From positions 1 to 38,652 of the forward strand of contig CAITZM010000139.1 in NCBI GenBank assembly GCA_903896925.1: DNA of 38,652 nucleotides. Reading direction: 5' to 3'. The notes under the pieces were generated by a model. The model saw only the letters and a list, made by a program, of their open reading frames with translations, had not been told where the DNA came from and made no database searches. Of this stretch, positions 8,067 through 16,900 are shown in pieces. The first letter of the stretch is position 1, and each line of letters opens with the position of its first letter. The position numbers and the translations under genes were made by a program. Source of the DNA: an uncultured Lentisphaerota bacterium (lineage in GTDB: Bacteria > Verrucomicrobiota > Kiritimatiellia > CAIQIC01).

Positions 8067-10736
8067 TCAAAAACGATAGACCTCCAACCCGACCTCGCGC
8101 ATGGCGGCGGGCAGATTGCGGATGGCGCTGATGTCGTAGCCTTTGATCTCGTCGGTCAACAGCCGCCACGGCACGAGATAGGGCGAGAGTTTCTTCGCCA
8201 CGTTTTTCTCCGGCGCAGAGCGCCAGCCGCGCGCGAGGCGCTCCACGTTCCAGCGGCCGTGCTCCATCTCGGCGAGCACCAGAATGCCTTGCTCGCCAAC
8301 CACGTCCGCCATGTTAAGCGGCGCACGCCGCTTGTCGTCCTCGGTCAGCGGGCGGACAGCCAGGCCTTTTTCCGACAGCATCTTTTCCCAATAGGCCACC
8401 TGATGATAGTTGGAGAGCTTGAGGTCTGCGCCCAACTTGTCCCACGGCTGCAGGTTCGGCTCCTTGGGCGTGGCCGCCTTGACATATTCCTCGTGGGCGT
8501 GACGCGCCGCCCGCTCCAGTTGCTGCTGCTCTTTTTCGCCCAGCGGCAGTTCGTCAATCAGCAGAAAAGCGCGCAGGGTCATCCGATCCTTGGGCAAACG
8601 GATGAGGCTGGAATGCTCCAGCCAGGAGGCGTCGGTCACCTGTCGCTCTTTCGGCAATTCTGCATCGTCCACCAACCCGACGCGGGCGCCCAGCAGCAGG
8701 GCCATGACCAATTCGGTCCGCGAGATGGGCCCGCCGCAGTAGCTCAGCAGCTTGACCTGCTGCGGGGGCACACCGGCCGCGATCAGATCCACCCACCCCT
8801 GCAGCGGATCGAGCGGGGTGAAGTCACTGCCGGGCGAGGAAACCAACAGGGCATACCGTTTGCTGTTTTCATCCGGATGCACGGAACGCGGCAAGGTTTG
8901 CGGCAGATAGCCTATCGCCCGGATCTTGCCGCCGGACGCCTCGGCGGCATCGCCTGCCACTCCGCTGACGCCCATTTTGGTTCCGCCGCTGAAGAGCGTG
9001 AAAGACAAGTTCGCAGATGCATCCACAAACAGCTGCCGGAAGTCCGGCATCAGATACTCCACGGCCGCATCGCAACCGCCGGAGAGCATGACGATTTTGT
9101 CGTCGGGTTTGAGGTAGGCCGCAAGGCCATCGCGCGTCCAGGAGGCCTGGCTCTTGATCTGCTCCAACGCTTCCGCATCCCGTACCCGCACAGCCAGCCC
9201 CACGGTCAGCAACAGTTCAAACCATGTGAAGCCTGGCAGTTTCTGCTCGATTGCGCGCAGATGGCTCAGGCTCGCGCGCAGCCGCAAAAGCGCGCGCCCC
9301 GCGGCACAGGGCCGGGCGGGCCGTTGGGCCGGCGCTCCCGCCGGTGTCTCGCACAGGATGAACAGGTGGGCCAGCGCGTCCAAGGCCTCGAACGGCTGTC
9401 CGCTCACCAGGTGAAACACCGCCAGACTGCTCCAAGCCGCCGGCAGATTGACGCGGCCTTCGATCTGTGTCCGGCAGCGCTTCATCGCGGCCTGAATCAT
9501 CGGGCTGGCCAGGTCGATGAGGTCCGTATGGCCATGCCTCCCCACTTCGAACTCCAGATAACGCGCCAGGGTACGCGGTTCGGTGGCGTCGGCAGCCACC
9601 GCGGCGTGAAAACAGGCGCCGGCCTTGTTGTCATCATCGCCCTGCGCCCAGCACTCGGCCAGCGCGCATAACACCTCGGCATCCTGTTCCGGATGCCCAC
9701 AGGCCGCCTGCAACAAAGCGCGACCCGTGCAGAACTCGCTGCTGCGCGGCTGATCCCAATGCAACTCGGTCAGGGCCGTCCCCAGCACCCGCTGGACGCC
9801 CTGCTGCGGCAGATCGCGATAGGGTGCGAGCACATCAATCGCCTGGTCGTGGTTGCCGATGGCCAGCGCCAGCTCGGCAATCCGCACGGCCTGCGCAACG
9901 TTCTCCTTGTTGCACGAGAGCACCACCCGCAACCGCGCAATCTCCTGCTCCACTTGCGTGCGCGTGTGGTAGGCGCCGAAGTTCGATTTGAAATCGTCGA
10001 ACGCATGCACCAGCCGCGCGAACCCTTGATCGGTGCCTTCCAAAACCGCGGCCAGAGCCGAGAACGCCCGCGTGATGCGCTCCGGTACCTTGACGGCGGT
10101 TTTATAGGTCATGTCATGCCCGATATCCGCATAGGCGTGCTCCAGCAGCGTCCGCACCTGCACTTCGGCCTTCAGCCTGAGCGGCGCACCCGCTTCCGGA
10201 CACACCGGACCGAGCAGTTCCGGCGGCACTACGAGGACAACACCCGCAGCCTTTAGCTTGTCGGGGTTGACCATGACAATGTAGTTGACCGTCCGGTAGC
10301 CGAACTCCGACGTCTTGAGCCGCTTGCTGGCATCGTCGCTGTTCTTCCAGTCAATATCGAACGCCTGCTCGATCAGGCTGCAAACCGCCTGCACCTGGTC
10401 GCTCGTTTGCGTGATCACGCGCCCGCCACAGAGATCCGTCAACCGCACCAAGGGGTCCGGCGGCAGGGTGTCGGTGGGATCCTGATAGACCGCGCGCTTG
10501 CGCAGGATTTTTTCCGCAAAGCTCGGCACCCCCTTGGCCCGCGCCTGGACAATGGCCAGCGGCGCCACCCGTGCGCAGAACGCTTTCAATACCTCCTCCA
10601 GAAAATTCCGGTAGCTGGCGTAGTGGCTCCGCATGCCGGCAAACCGCGGGACATGCAACTCGACCCATTCTTGGTCCGTGAGCTTCGCCGCCGCCTCCGC
10701 ATCCACCAGTCTGATATCGCTCCCTGTTGTGCTCAT
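8067..10736 (-). CDS. RelA/SpoT synthetase - TPR-like - SLOG - RyR fusion protein
   Basis: An 889-residue soluble fusion. Residues about 45-230 match the RelA/SpoT nucleotidyltransferase domain: KILRKRAVY (76-84, ATP-binding basic loop), Asp101 in LTDLCGGRVI (Mg ligand), Tyr147 in FGYRTVNYIV, and EVQVRT with Glu191 followed by HDMTYK. All main synthetase positions are kept; no HD hydrolase domain is present. About 280-460 is helical and TPR-like. About 545-715 is a SLOG/LOG-type Rossmann fold (SGGTKMG, 583-589; later CGGPISRTE, 667-675) of the kind near TRPM-SLOG. The C-terminus (about 760-885) is a RyR module: PWDKL, SNYHQ, EHGRW, GW, PW. The ATG at 10736 has AAGGA upstream and overlaps the SEDS stop as ATGA. 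It could make or sense alarmone-like nucleotides; a toxic synthetase is an alternative. Confidence 0.8.
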   Translation of the reverse strand: MSTTGSDIRLVDAEAAAKLTDQEWVELHVPRFAGMRSHYASYRNFLEEVLKAFCARVAPLAIVQARAKGVPSFAEKILRKRAVYQDPTDTLPPDPLVRLTDLCGGRVITQTSDQVQAVCSLIEQAFDIDWKNSDDASKRLKTSEFGYRTVNYIVMVNPDKLKAAGVVLVVPPELLGPVCPEAGAPLRLKAEVQVRTLLEHAYADIGHDMTYKTAVKVPERITRAFSALAAVLEGTDQGFARLVHAFDDFKSNFGAYHTRTQVEQEIARLRVVLSCNKENVAQAVRIAELALAIGNHDQAIDVLAPYRDLPQQGVQRVLGTALTELHWDQPRSSEFCTGRALLQAACGHPEQDAEVLCALAECWAQGDDDNKAGACFHAAVAADATEPRTLARYLEFEVGRHGHTDLIDLASPMIQAAMKRCRTQIEGRVNLPAAWSSLAVFHLVSGQPFEALDALAHLFILCETPAGAPAQRPARPCAAGRALLRLRASLSHLRAIEQKLPGFTWFELLLTVGLAVRVRDAEALEQIKSQASWTRDGLAAYLKPDDKIVMLSGGCDAAVEYLMPDFRQLFVDASANLSFTLFSGGTKMGVSGVAGDAAEASGGKIRAIGYLPQTLPRSVHPDENSKRYALLVSSPGSDFTPLDPLQGWVDLIAAGVPPQQVKLLSYCGGPISRTELVMALLLGARVGLVDDAELPKERQVTDASWLEHSSLIRLPKDRMTLRAFLLIDELPLGEKEQQQLERAARHAHEEYVKAATPKEPNLQPWDKLGADLKLSNYHQVAYWEKMLSEKGLAVRPLTEDDKRRAPLNMADVVGEQGILVLAEMEHGRWNVERLARGWRSAPEKNVAKKLSPYLVPWRLLTDEIKGYDISAIRNLPAAMREVGLEVYRF

Positions 10737-11902
10737 GATCCCCGTCCTTTCGTTGTCAAGCAACCTGATGGCTTCTTACACGAACCGCCGCCGTTTTCCA
10801 AGGCTTGGAATTTCAGGCGGTGCGGCGCGCCGTCGCTGGCCGCGCTGCGGGCGAGGCTGAGCAGGATGCCCACCAGCCCCAGCATGACGATCAAGGCGCA
10901 GCCGCCATGGCTGACGAAGGGCAGCGACACCCCGCGCAGGGGCAGCCAGTGCAAGACAACCGCAAAATGCATCACCGCCTGCATCGCGATGAGCGTGCAG
11001 ATGCCAAAACCCAACAGTCGTCCGAAACGATCCGGGACCCGTTGGCTGACGCTGAAGCCCACGCCCACCAGCAGGATCAACGCTAGCGCAACAACCAGCA
11101 AGGCCACGCCGCCGAGTTCCTCTCCAATGACCGCCGCAATGAAATCGGTGGCTGCGTCTGGGCAGTAAGGCTGAAGGGTCGTGCTCGCCCCCAGCCCCTG
11201 CCCCATCCAACCACCGTTTTTGATGGCCTCCCAAGGGAGCCAGAAACTCGCAGCGTGAGAGTTGCCACCGGAGAAAAAGGCGAGCAGCCTCTGCAGTCGT
11301 ACAGGATGGTGCAGCATCAGAAGGAAAACGATGAACACGCCCACGCCATAGGTTGTCAGCACCAGTGACCGCCGCTGTCCAGCCAGCAGCAGGATGACCA
11401 AGGCGGTCAGTGACAACACGAATGCGGTACTGAAATCGGGCTCGGCCAGCACCAGCAGCCCGATCACCGTCACAAATCCCAGCGCCACCATAGTCCACTG
11501 TTTACTGCCGTCGTGCGCCAGCACCGCCGCCAAACACAGGACCAGCGCCGCGCCGGCCAAGGCGGAGGGCGGCAGGTGCAGCGGGCCGAGCGACAGGAAA
11601 CAGCGCGCGCCATGCACCTTCGCGCCGAGGCCCGGAATCAGGACGAGCAGCAACAGGCCCAAGGTGAGGGCGGCCAACCATGGCGCTAACGGACGCAGCC
11701 GCCGGTAATCCGACCGGGCCAGCAGCAGCATGACCACGAGTCCGAGCGCGATGGACACCGCATGCCGCACGGCCAACTGGTCCGGACTGCCGGTCACGTA
11801 AGCGGACGCAGGCCATGCATAAGTCAGGCTGCACATCATCAACAACCCCACACCCAGCAGCATCACCACGCAGGCCCAGAGGATGGGCAGACTCCATTTC
11901 AT
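10733..11902 (-). CDS. ftsW: SEDS-family peptidoglycan polymerase (FtsW/RodA type), orphan copy
   Basis: A 389-residue multi-pass membrane protein of the SEDS family, which polymerises lipid II into glycan strands together with a class B PBP. Seen: about ten hydrophobic segments; AEPDFSTAFV (153-162); the catalytic-loop motif ATDFIAAVIGEELGG (251-265, Asp253); and the C-terminal signature LPLRGVSLPFVSHGG (320-334). The ATG at 11902 begins MKWSLP, just before the first membrane helix; upstream in-frame codons lack family-like sequence. The last 30 or so residues after LLSLARS are non-conserved and are partly encoded by a family P palindrome (10794-10810). The gene is not in a dcw cluster and has no PBP neighbour. 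Its stop overlaps the start of the RSH-SLOG-RyR gene (ATGA), implying translational coupling. FtsW versus RodA is not resolved. Confidence 0.85.
   Translation of the reverse strand: MKWSLPILWACVVMLLGVGLLMMCSLTYAWPASAYVTGSPDQLAVRHAVSIALGLVVMLLLARSDYRRLRPLAPWLAALTLGLLLLVLIPGLGAKVHGARCFLSLGPLHLPPSALAGAALVLCLAAVLAHDGSKQWTMVALGFVTVIGLLVLAEPDFSTAFVLSLTALVILLLAGQRRSLVLTTYGVGVFIVFLLMLHHPVRLQRLLAFFSGGNSHAASFWLPWEAIKNGGWMGQGLGASTTLQPYCPDAATDFIAAVIGEELGGVALLVVALALILLVGVGFSVSQRVPDRFGRLLGFGICTLIAMQAVMHFAVVLHWLPLRGVSLPFVSHGGCALIVMLGLVGILLSLARSAASDGAPHRLKFQALENGGGSCKKPSGCLTTKGRGS
10794..10810. repeat. family P palindrome inside the SEDS gene 3' end
   Basis: TTTTCCAAGGCTTGGAA lies within the coding sequence and encodes residues of the KFQALENGG tail segment. 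The other copies are intergenic, so this looks like an insertion that extended the reading frame into the overlap with the next gene. Confidence 0.7.
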
Positions 11903-12134
11903 ACGTTCTTGGAAAATTGTCCCATGCCTCTGGACCGGACTCAAGCGGGTTGTTGGCGCGAAAAAACGGACCCGACCAGCAACCATGCTCTTCCTGCCGG
12001 CCGACAGCTTGAAGGCACACACGGATTGAGGACCAGCGGCAAAGGCGATGCAGGCGAAGTGCAACCGCCTGCTTTTTAATTTGCGCTTGCGCTTTGCGGG
12101 CGGGAGTTTCTTAATCCCGGCGTGGCAAAACTCT

Positions 12135-13034
12135 ATGATGGTCGTTTATTCAGAACACTACGCCCTCAGCCTCGGCGAGCATCCCTGGCACACCTCGAAA
12201 TATGCCCGCGTGCTGGACCGCCTGAAGACCCAAGGCGTGCTGACGGATCAGGACGTCATCGAGGCGCGTCTGGCCGAGGATGAGGATATCCTGCGCGTCC
12301 ACACCCTGGAGTTCTGGCAAAAGCTCAACGACGTGGACTTCTCGATGGAGGAAATCGAGCGGCTGGAGATCCCGGTGAATCAGGCGGTCGTGGATTTCTT
12401 CTGGCGGACCGCCGGCGGCTCCATCCAGGCCAGCGAGCAGGCGCTTCAGGACGGCGTGTGCGTGCACCTCGGCGGCGGCTTTCATCATGCCTACCCCAGC
12501 TATGGTTCCGGCTTCTGCCTGATCAACGATATCGCGGTCAGCCTCCGGAGCCTGCAAGGCCGCGGCCTGATCAGGAACGCCGTGGTCATCGACTGCGACC
12601 TGCACCAAGGCGACGGCACCGCCTGGATCTTCAGGGGTGACCCCTCGGTGTTTACGTTTTCCATGCACCAACGGCGCGCTTTCCCATACGCCATGCAGCG
12701 CAGCTCGCTCGATATCGAGTTGGAGGACTTCACCGGCGACGAGGAGTATCTTGCGAAACTTTCCTCCGCGCTTGAGCTCATCTTCGATGGTTCGCAACCG
12801 TTCGATCTGGTCCACTACCAGGCCGGCGCGGATCCGAGCGCGAAGGATACCCTCGGCAGCCTGAAGCTGTCGGATGAGGGCTTGCTGGAGCGCGACCGGC
12901 GGGTCTTCGCCGCCGCGGCGACCGCGCGGGTCCCGGTCGTGGTCACCTTGGGCGGTGGCTACCCCACCGATGTCGAGGACGTCGTCCGCATCCACACGAA
13001 CACCGTCCTCGCCGCGCGTGCCTCCCGCACCTGA
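12135..13034 (+). CDS. histone-deacetylase-superfamily amidohydrolase
   Basis: A 299-residue arginase/deacetylase-fold zinc enzyme. Seen: tandem histidines in GGGFHHAYPSYGSGFCLIND (113-132), zinc ligands in DCDLHQGDGT (Asp155, His157), Asp233 in QAGADPS, and GGGY (273-276) with the catalytic-tyrosine position. All catalytic elements are present. Bacterial members deacetylate polyamines, acetyl-CoA synthetase (AcuC-like) or other small acetylated substrates; the GSGFCLINDIAV type resembles the compact class IV/bacterial branch. The start is one of two tandem ATGs (12135/12138); the ribosome-binding site is weak, and upstream in-frame codons run through a GGGCGGGAG repeat-like stretch. It is divergent from the SEDS gene, with 232 nt between the starts that could hold promoters for both. 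Confidence 0.88.
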   Translation: MMVVYSEHYALSLGEHPWHTSKYARVLDRLKTQGVLTDQDVIEARLAEDEDILRVHTLEFWQKLNDVDFSMEEIERLEIPVNQAVVDFFWRTAGGSIQASEQALQDGVCVHLGGGFHHAYPSYGSGFCLINDIAVSLRSLQGRGLIRNAVVIDCDLHQGDGTAWIFRGDPSVFTFSMHQRRAFPYAMQRSSLDIELEDFTGDEEYLAKLSSALELIFDGSQPFDLVHYQAGADPSAKDTLGSLKLSDEGLLERDRRVFAAAATARVPVVVTLGGGYPTDVEDVVRIHTNTVLAARASRT

Positions 13035-13054
13035 TCGTTCCGCCGAAGTAGAAC

Positions 13055-13080
13055 GGCAGAATCATTGTCGACAGAATCAT
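13055..13080. repeat. repeat family G (AGAATCATT), copy 1
   Basis: GGCAGAATCATTGTCG followed by ACAGAATCAT, that is, two tandem CAGAATCAT units. The same units form the terminal inverted repeats of the 30169-30303 element. It lies 21 nt after the deacetylase-family gene. Confidence 0.6.
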
Positions 13081-13210
13081 GCCTGCACATCCTGAGCGCC
13101 AGAGCTCGCATTACCTCGACGGCTGATGGTTCTTCCAGCCCTGAAAAAAAGACCTCACGCACCGCGTAAGTCATGTGGCCTTCTGTAATGCGAGAGCAGG
13201 GCCTCCGCTT

Positions 13211-13283
13211 GTGGGCGGGAGTTCCAACTCCCGCGTTCAGCGGCTGGCGTTTGTCTTTCGCGGGGCCGGAACCCCCACCCACC
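13211..13283. repeat. repeat family B, copy 2
   Basis: From GTGGGCGGGAGTTCC to CCCCCACCCACC, homologous to 6757-6838 including flanks. The right arm has drifted. No gene is seen between 13035 and 13693; this space is a mosaic of families G, B, A and F. Confidence 0.75.
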
Positions 13284-13457
13284 AAGACAAGGTTCCGCTG
13301 GGCTGCTTCGTGGCAGCGGCAGCTCGCCGCTGAGCCCCACGCAGCGGGCCGCAGCATCCCTCGGCTAGCATTCGGTCAGGGAAAAGCGGCCGGAAGCCGC
13401 TTCTACGCAGGGGCCCGTACTGAGCACCAGCACGTGGGCGCGGGCTGTGGCTACCGG

Positions 13458-13481
13458 CGGCGGTCGCAGACCCCCGCTACA
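13458..13481. repeat. repeat family A, half copy
   Basis: CGGCGGTCGCAGACC then CCCGCTACA matches, with one mismatch, the reverse complement of the left arm of the full element at 30397-30445. The other arm is missing. Confidence 0.6.
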
Positions 13482-13569
13482 GTTGCACCGCTTCAGCCCT
13501 GTGACCCCAGCATTCATTGCCGGCTGAGGTGCGGTCCGCCTACAGCTTTCGGGGTTCGGCCTCCCGGGC

Positions 13570-13604
13570 TGGGGTGCGCCGCGTCGGGGACGCGGCCTAC
13601 AACA
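13570..13604. repeat. repeat family F, copy 2
   Basis: GGGGTGCGCCGCGTCGGGG followed by ACGCGGCCTACAACAG, the counterpart of 6946-6979. It lies about 90 nt from the purF remnant. Confidence 0.65.
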
Positions 13605-13693
13605 GCCACTCACCCACAGCCTCCGGTGCGCGCCGCGCCCCCGCAGCCGGGCCGGGCACGGCGCTGCTCCATCGAAAGTTTTTCGTGCTCGGC

Positions 13694-13807
13694 GTCGATC
13701 GGCGACGGATAGTGGCCGGTATAGCAGGCGGCGCAAAATTCATTCATAGGCAGTCCGATCGCCGCAAGCATGCCGTCAAGGGAGAGATAGCCCAGCGAGT
13801 CGGCGCC
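13694..13807 (-). pseudogene. purF: C-terminal remnant of amidophosphoribosyltransferase (purF)
   Basis: Thirty-eight codons encode GADSLGYLSLDGMLAAIGLP, then NEFCAACYTGHYPSPID. This is the conserved C-terminal block of glutamine PRPP amidotransferase (family pattern: ADSLGYLS-EGL, then C-ACFTG-YP). Upstream sequence has no PurF match before the frame runs into the promoter region of the next gene, so the catalytic part (about 450 residues) is gone. The frame continues past the homologous block for about 28 codons of unrelated sequence. It is a gene fragment left by a deletion or rearrangement at this repeat-rich junction. It has no ribosome-binding site and is probably not expressed. Confidence 0.7.
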
Positions 13808-13860
13808 GTTGGGACTGTTGACGAAGGGCCGTTGCAGAGGCAAGACACCGGTCTTGTCCC

Positions 13861-13888
13861 TTGCCTTTTCTCTGAATTAGCGTAATTC
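13861..13888 (+). promoter_or_regulatory. possible promoter of the beta-strand-repeat protein gene
   Basis: TTGCCT (13861-13866) and TAATTC (13883-13888) are spaced by 16 nt, 45 nt before the ATG at 13934. This is the only AT-rich stretch upstream of the gene. The match to sigma-70 consensus is partial. Confidence 0.25.
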
Positions 13889-13933
13889 TTATTTCACAGC
13901 GTGGTGTGCCGCGTGAATGAACGGGAGTTTGTT

Positions 13934-16900
13934 ATGCAAATGAAAAAGGGTGCGTACGGCGCAGGGGCGGCGTGGGCTTGTTTTTCCATGGCGGTCACCG
14001 CCGCGTCGCTGACCTGGGATGCGACAAACACGACGACCGGCGTGCAGGAGGGCGGCGGCAACTGGACGGTCAATGCCACGGACACCAACTGGTGGAACGG
14101 CAGCGCCAACCTGGCGTGGAACAATGCCGGCGGCGACATCGCGGTCTTCGGCTCCAACACGGCACAGAACTTCAGCACGCAGTTCAGGGTCACCAATACG
14201 GTGGACATGACGCTGGGAGGCCTCCTCTTCAATCAGAGCTACGCGGTGGGTTTGGCGGGCGGCAGCCAGCTGATTTTCAACGATGGCTCGGTCATCACCA
14301 ATGCCAGCACGAACAACACGACCTTGGCCAACATTTCGGCGCCGGTCTTTGCGACAGGCACCGTCTACCGCGCAGGCAACCGCATCAATTGGGCGAGCCC
14401 CTCTTTCGGCGGCGGCGGCACCTTGATCTACGGCACGGCCATCAATGACACGTTCAACAACTCTAATGCGTTCGGGGGCCTGAGCGCCATCGTTCTCACC
14501 AATGGGGCCTCCCAGTTGGACCTGCGCGCGAACGGCACCTATGCCGGTGGCGGCACCGGGCCGGTGCTGCGGATCTACGGCGCCGGCGGCATCATCATCC
14601 AATCCCTGGGCGGCAACGGGGCCGACTGGCGCGGCGACATCCAACTGCCCACCGTGGCCAATGCCTCGATGATAGGCAGCGCCAACAACGGCACAACGCC
14701 CGCCGTGTTCACGTTGTCGGGCAACGTCTCCGGCACAGGCGGACTGGCGTTGAGCGGGCTAAACTGGGGCATCGTGCTCTCCGGCTCGAACAGCTACGCC
14801 AACGGCACAACGATCAGCGCGGGCAATGTGACCTTTGCCAACGCGAACGCCCTGCCGGCGACAGGCCCGGTGACGATCGCCGGCGGCTCGCTCATTGCCA
14901 CCGGCGCCCTGAACAGCGTGACGGCCTGGCTCGGCAGCGGGCGGATTGCGACGAACGGCTCGTGGGGCGGCATCGCCCTGGGCACGTCGGAAGATGTCAC
15001 GCTGGGCGCCTACAGCAACCTGTTCGTGGGCGCGGCGGGCGTGGTGAATTTCACCAACACCCTGAACCCCGGCGGCACCACCTACCGGCTGGGCGGCGGC
15101 GGTGGCACGCTGAACTTTGGGCAAACGCTGACGGGTGCCACGAGCCTCGTCATCGGCCCGACCAACGGCGTGGGTGCCGTGCTCCTGGCCAATACCGCCA
15201 ACAGTTTTTCGGGAGGCACGACCTTGATTGCCGGCAATGCCACCGGCAATGGCCCCATGGGCAACATCCTGCTGCTGGGCGCCGACAACGTGCTGGGCAC
15301 CGGCCGCTTGACGCTCAACGGCGGTGTGCTCGCCTCGGACACCACGGCGGCGCGCACGCTGTCCAATGCCGTTACCTTGGGAGCCAACCTGCTGATCGGC
15401 CAGTACAGCGCGGCCTTCGGCGGCGGCAACGGCAACATCATCCTCAGCGGGCCGGTGAATCTTTCGGGCGGTCGCACGCTGAACGTCACCAATGCGGCCA
15501 CGACGCTGCTGATCTCCGGCGTGGTGACCAACACCGGCAACTTCACCAAAATTGGCGCGGGCACGTTGGTGCTGAGCAATACCAACAACACCTATTCCGG
15601 AGGCACGACCCTCACCATCGGCACGCTGGCCCTGGGTGGCGACAATGTGCTCGGCAAGGGCAGTTTGACCTTGAACGGGGCCGTCCTGGCCTCCGACAGC
15701 GCCGCCGCGCGCAGCCAGACCAATACCGTGATCATTTCCTCCAGCCTCCAGTTCGGCAACGCAGCAGGCACGGGCGCGCTGAGCTTCAGCGGCACGGTCA
15801 ACCTGGGCACAGGGCCAAAGACGCTGACCATCAACAACACGCTGACCGCCTTCAGCGGGGCCATCACCAACACGGCCCCCCTCACCAAGGCGGGCACGGG
15901 TACGCTGCTGCTCTCGGGCGCCAACAGCACCTTCGGCAACGTGACCAACTCGGCGGGCGTGCTCGCCCTGGGTGCGGACAATGTGCTGAGCACCGGCTCC
16001 GTGTGGCTGGGCAACGCCACGCTGGCTTCCGACGGCGCCGCGACACGCACGCTGTCCAACGCGGTCACGATCACCGCCGGCACCACCTTCGGCCAGGCGA
16101 GCGGCGGCACCGGTCAGTTGATTTTGAGCGGACCCGTCAACAACGGCACGGTCGCCAAAACCTGGACCGTGAACAATCCGACCACGCTGGTCAGCGGCGT
16201 CATCTCCGGCACCGGCGCCAGTACCCTGACCAAGGCCGGCCCGGGGCTGCTGATCTTCGCCGGCACGAACGGCTACGCGGGCGCCACGCTGGTCACCGCC
16301 GGTGCGCTGCAGTTCAGTTCGACGAATGCGATCGGCGGCGCCGGTGCCAGCGTGACCAACTCGGCGGTCGTGGCCTTCGACTTCGCCGACGTGCAGTCCG
16401 CGCTGCCACGCCTCTCCACCCTCGCCCTCGGCACGGTGGCCATCACAGGCGCCGGCAGCGGCAGCCCCATTGACTTCAGCACCCCCGGCCTCTCCAATGT
16501 CTGGTTGGGCGCGATGGGCACGGTCACCTACGAACTCGCCAACCACACACCGTTCACGGCCGGCGTCTATAAACTGGGAGGCGGTTACGGCACGCTGATC
16601 ATCACCAACCTTATCGGAGGCAGCGCCAGTCTGAACATCGGCGGCAACGGCACCGGCAATGTCCTGCTGGCCACCAACAACACCTTTACCGGTGGCACGG
16701 TGATCCAAGGCAATCTGGCGCTGGGCACCGACGATGCCCTGCCCACGACGGGCGTGGTGACCTTGGGCGGCGGCATCGGTTCGACGCGGGCCGGCACGCT
16801 GGACCTCAATGGCCACAACCAGACCATCAAGCAATTGCTTGTCTCCACGGATTCCGCCACCGCCACCAACCTCATCAACATCGGCACCGGCCAGACGCTC

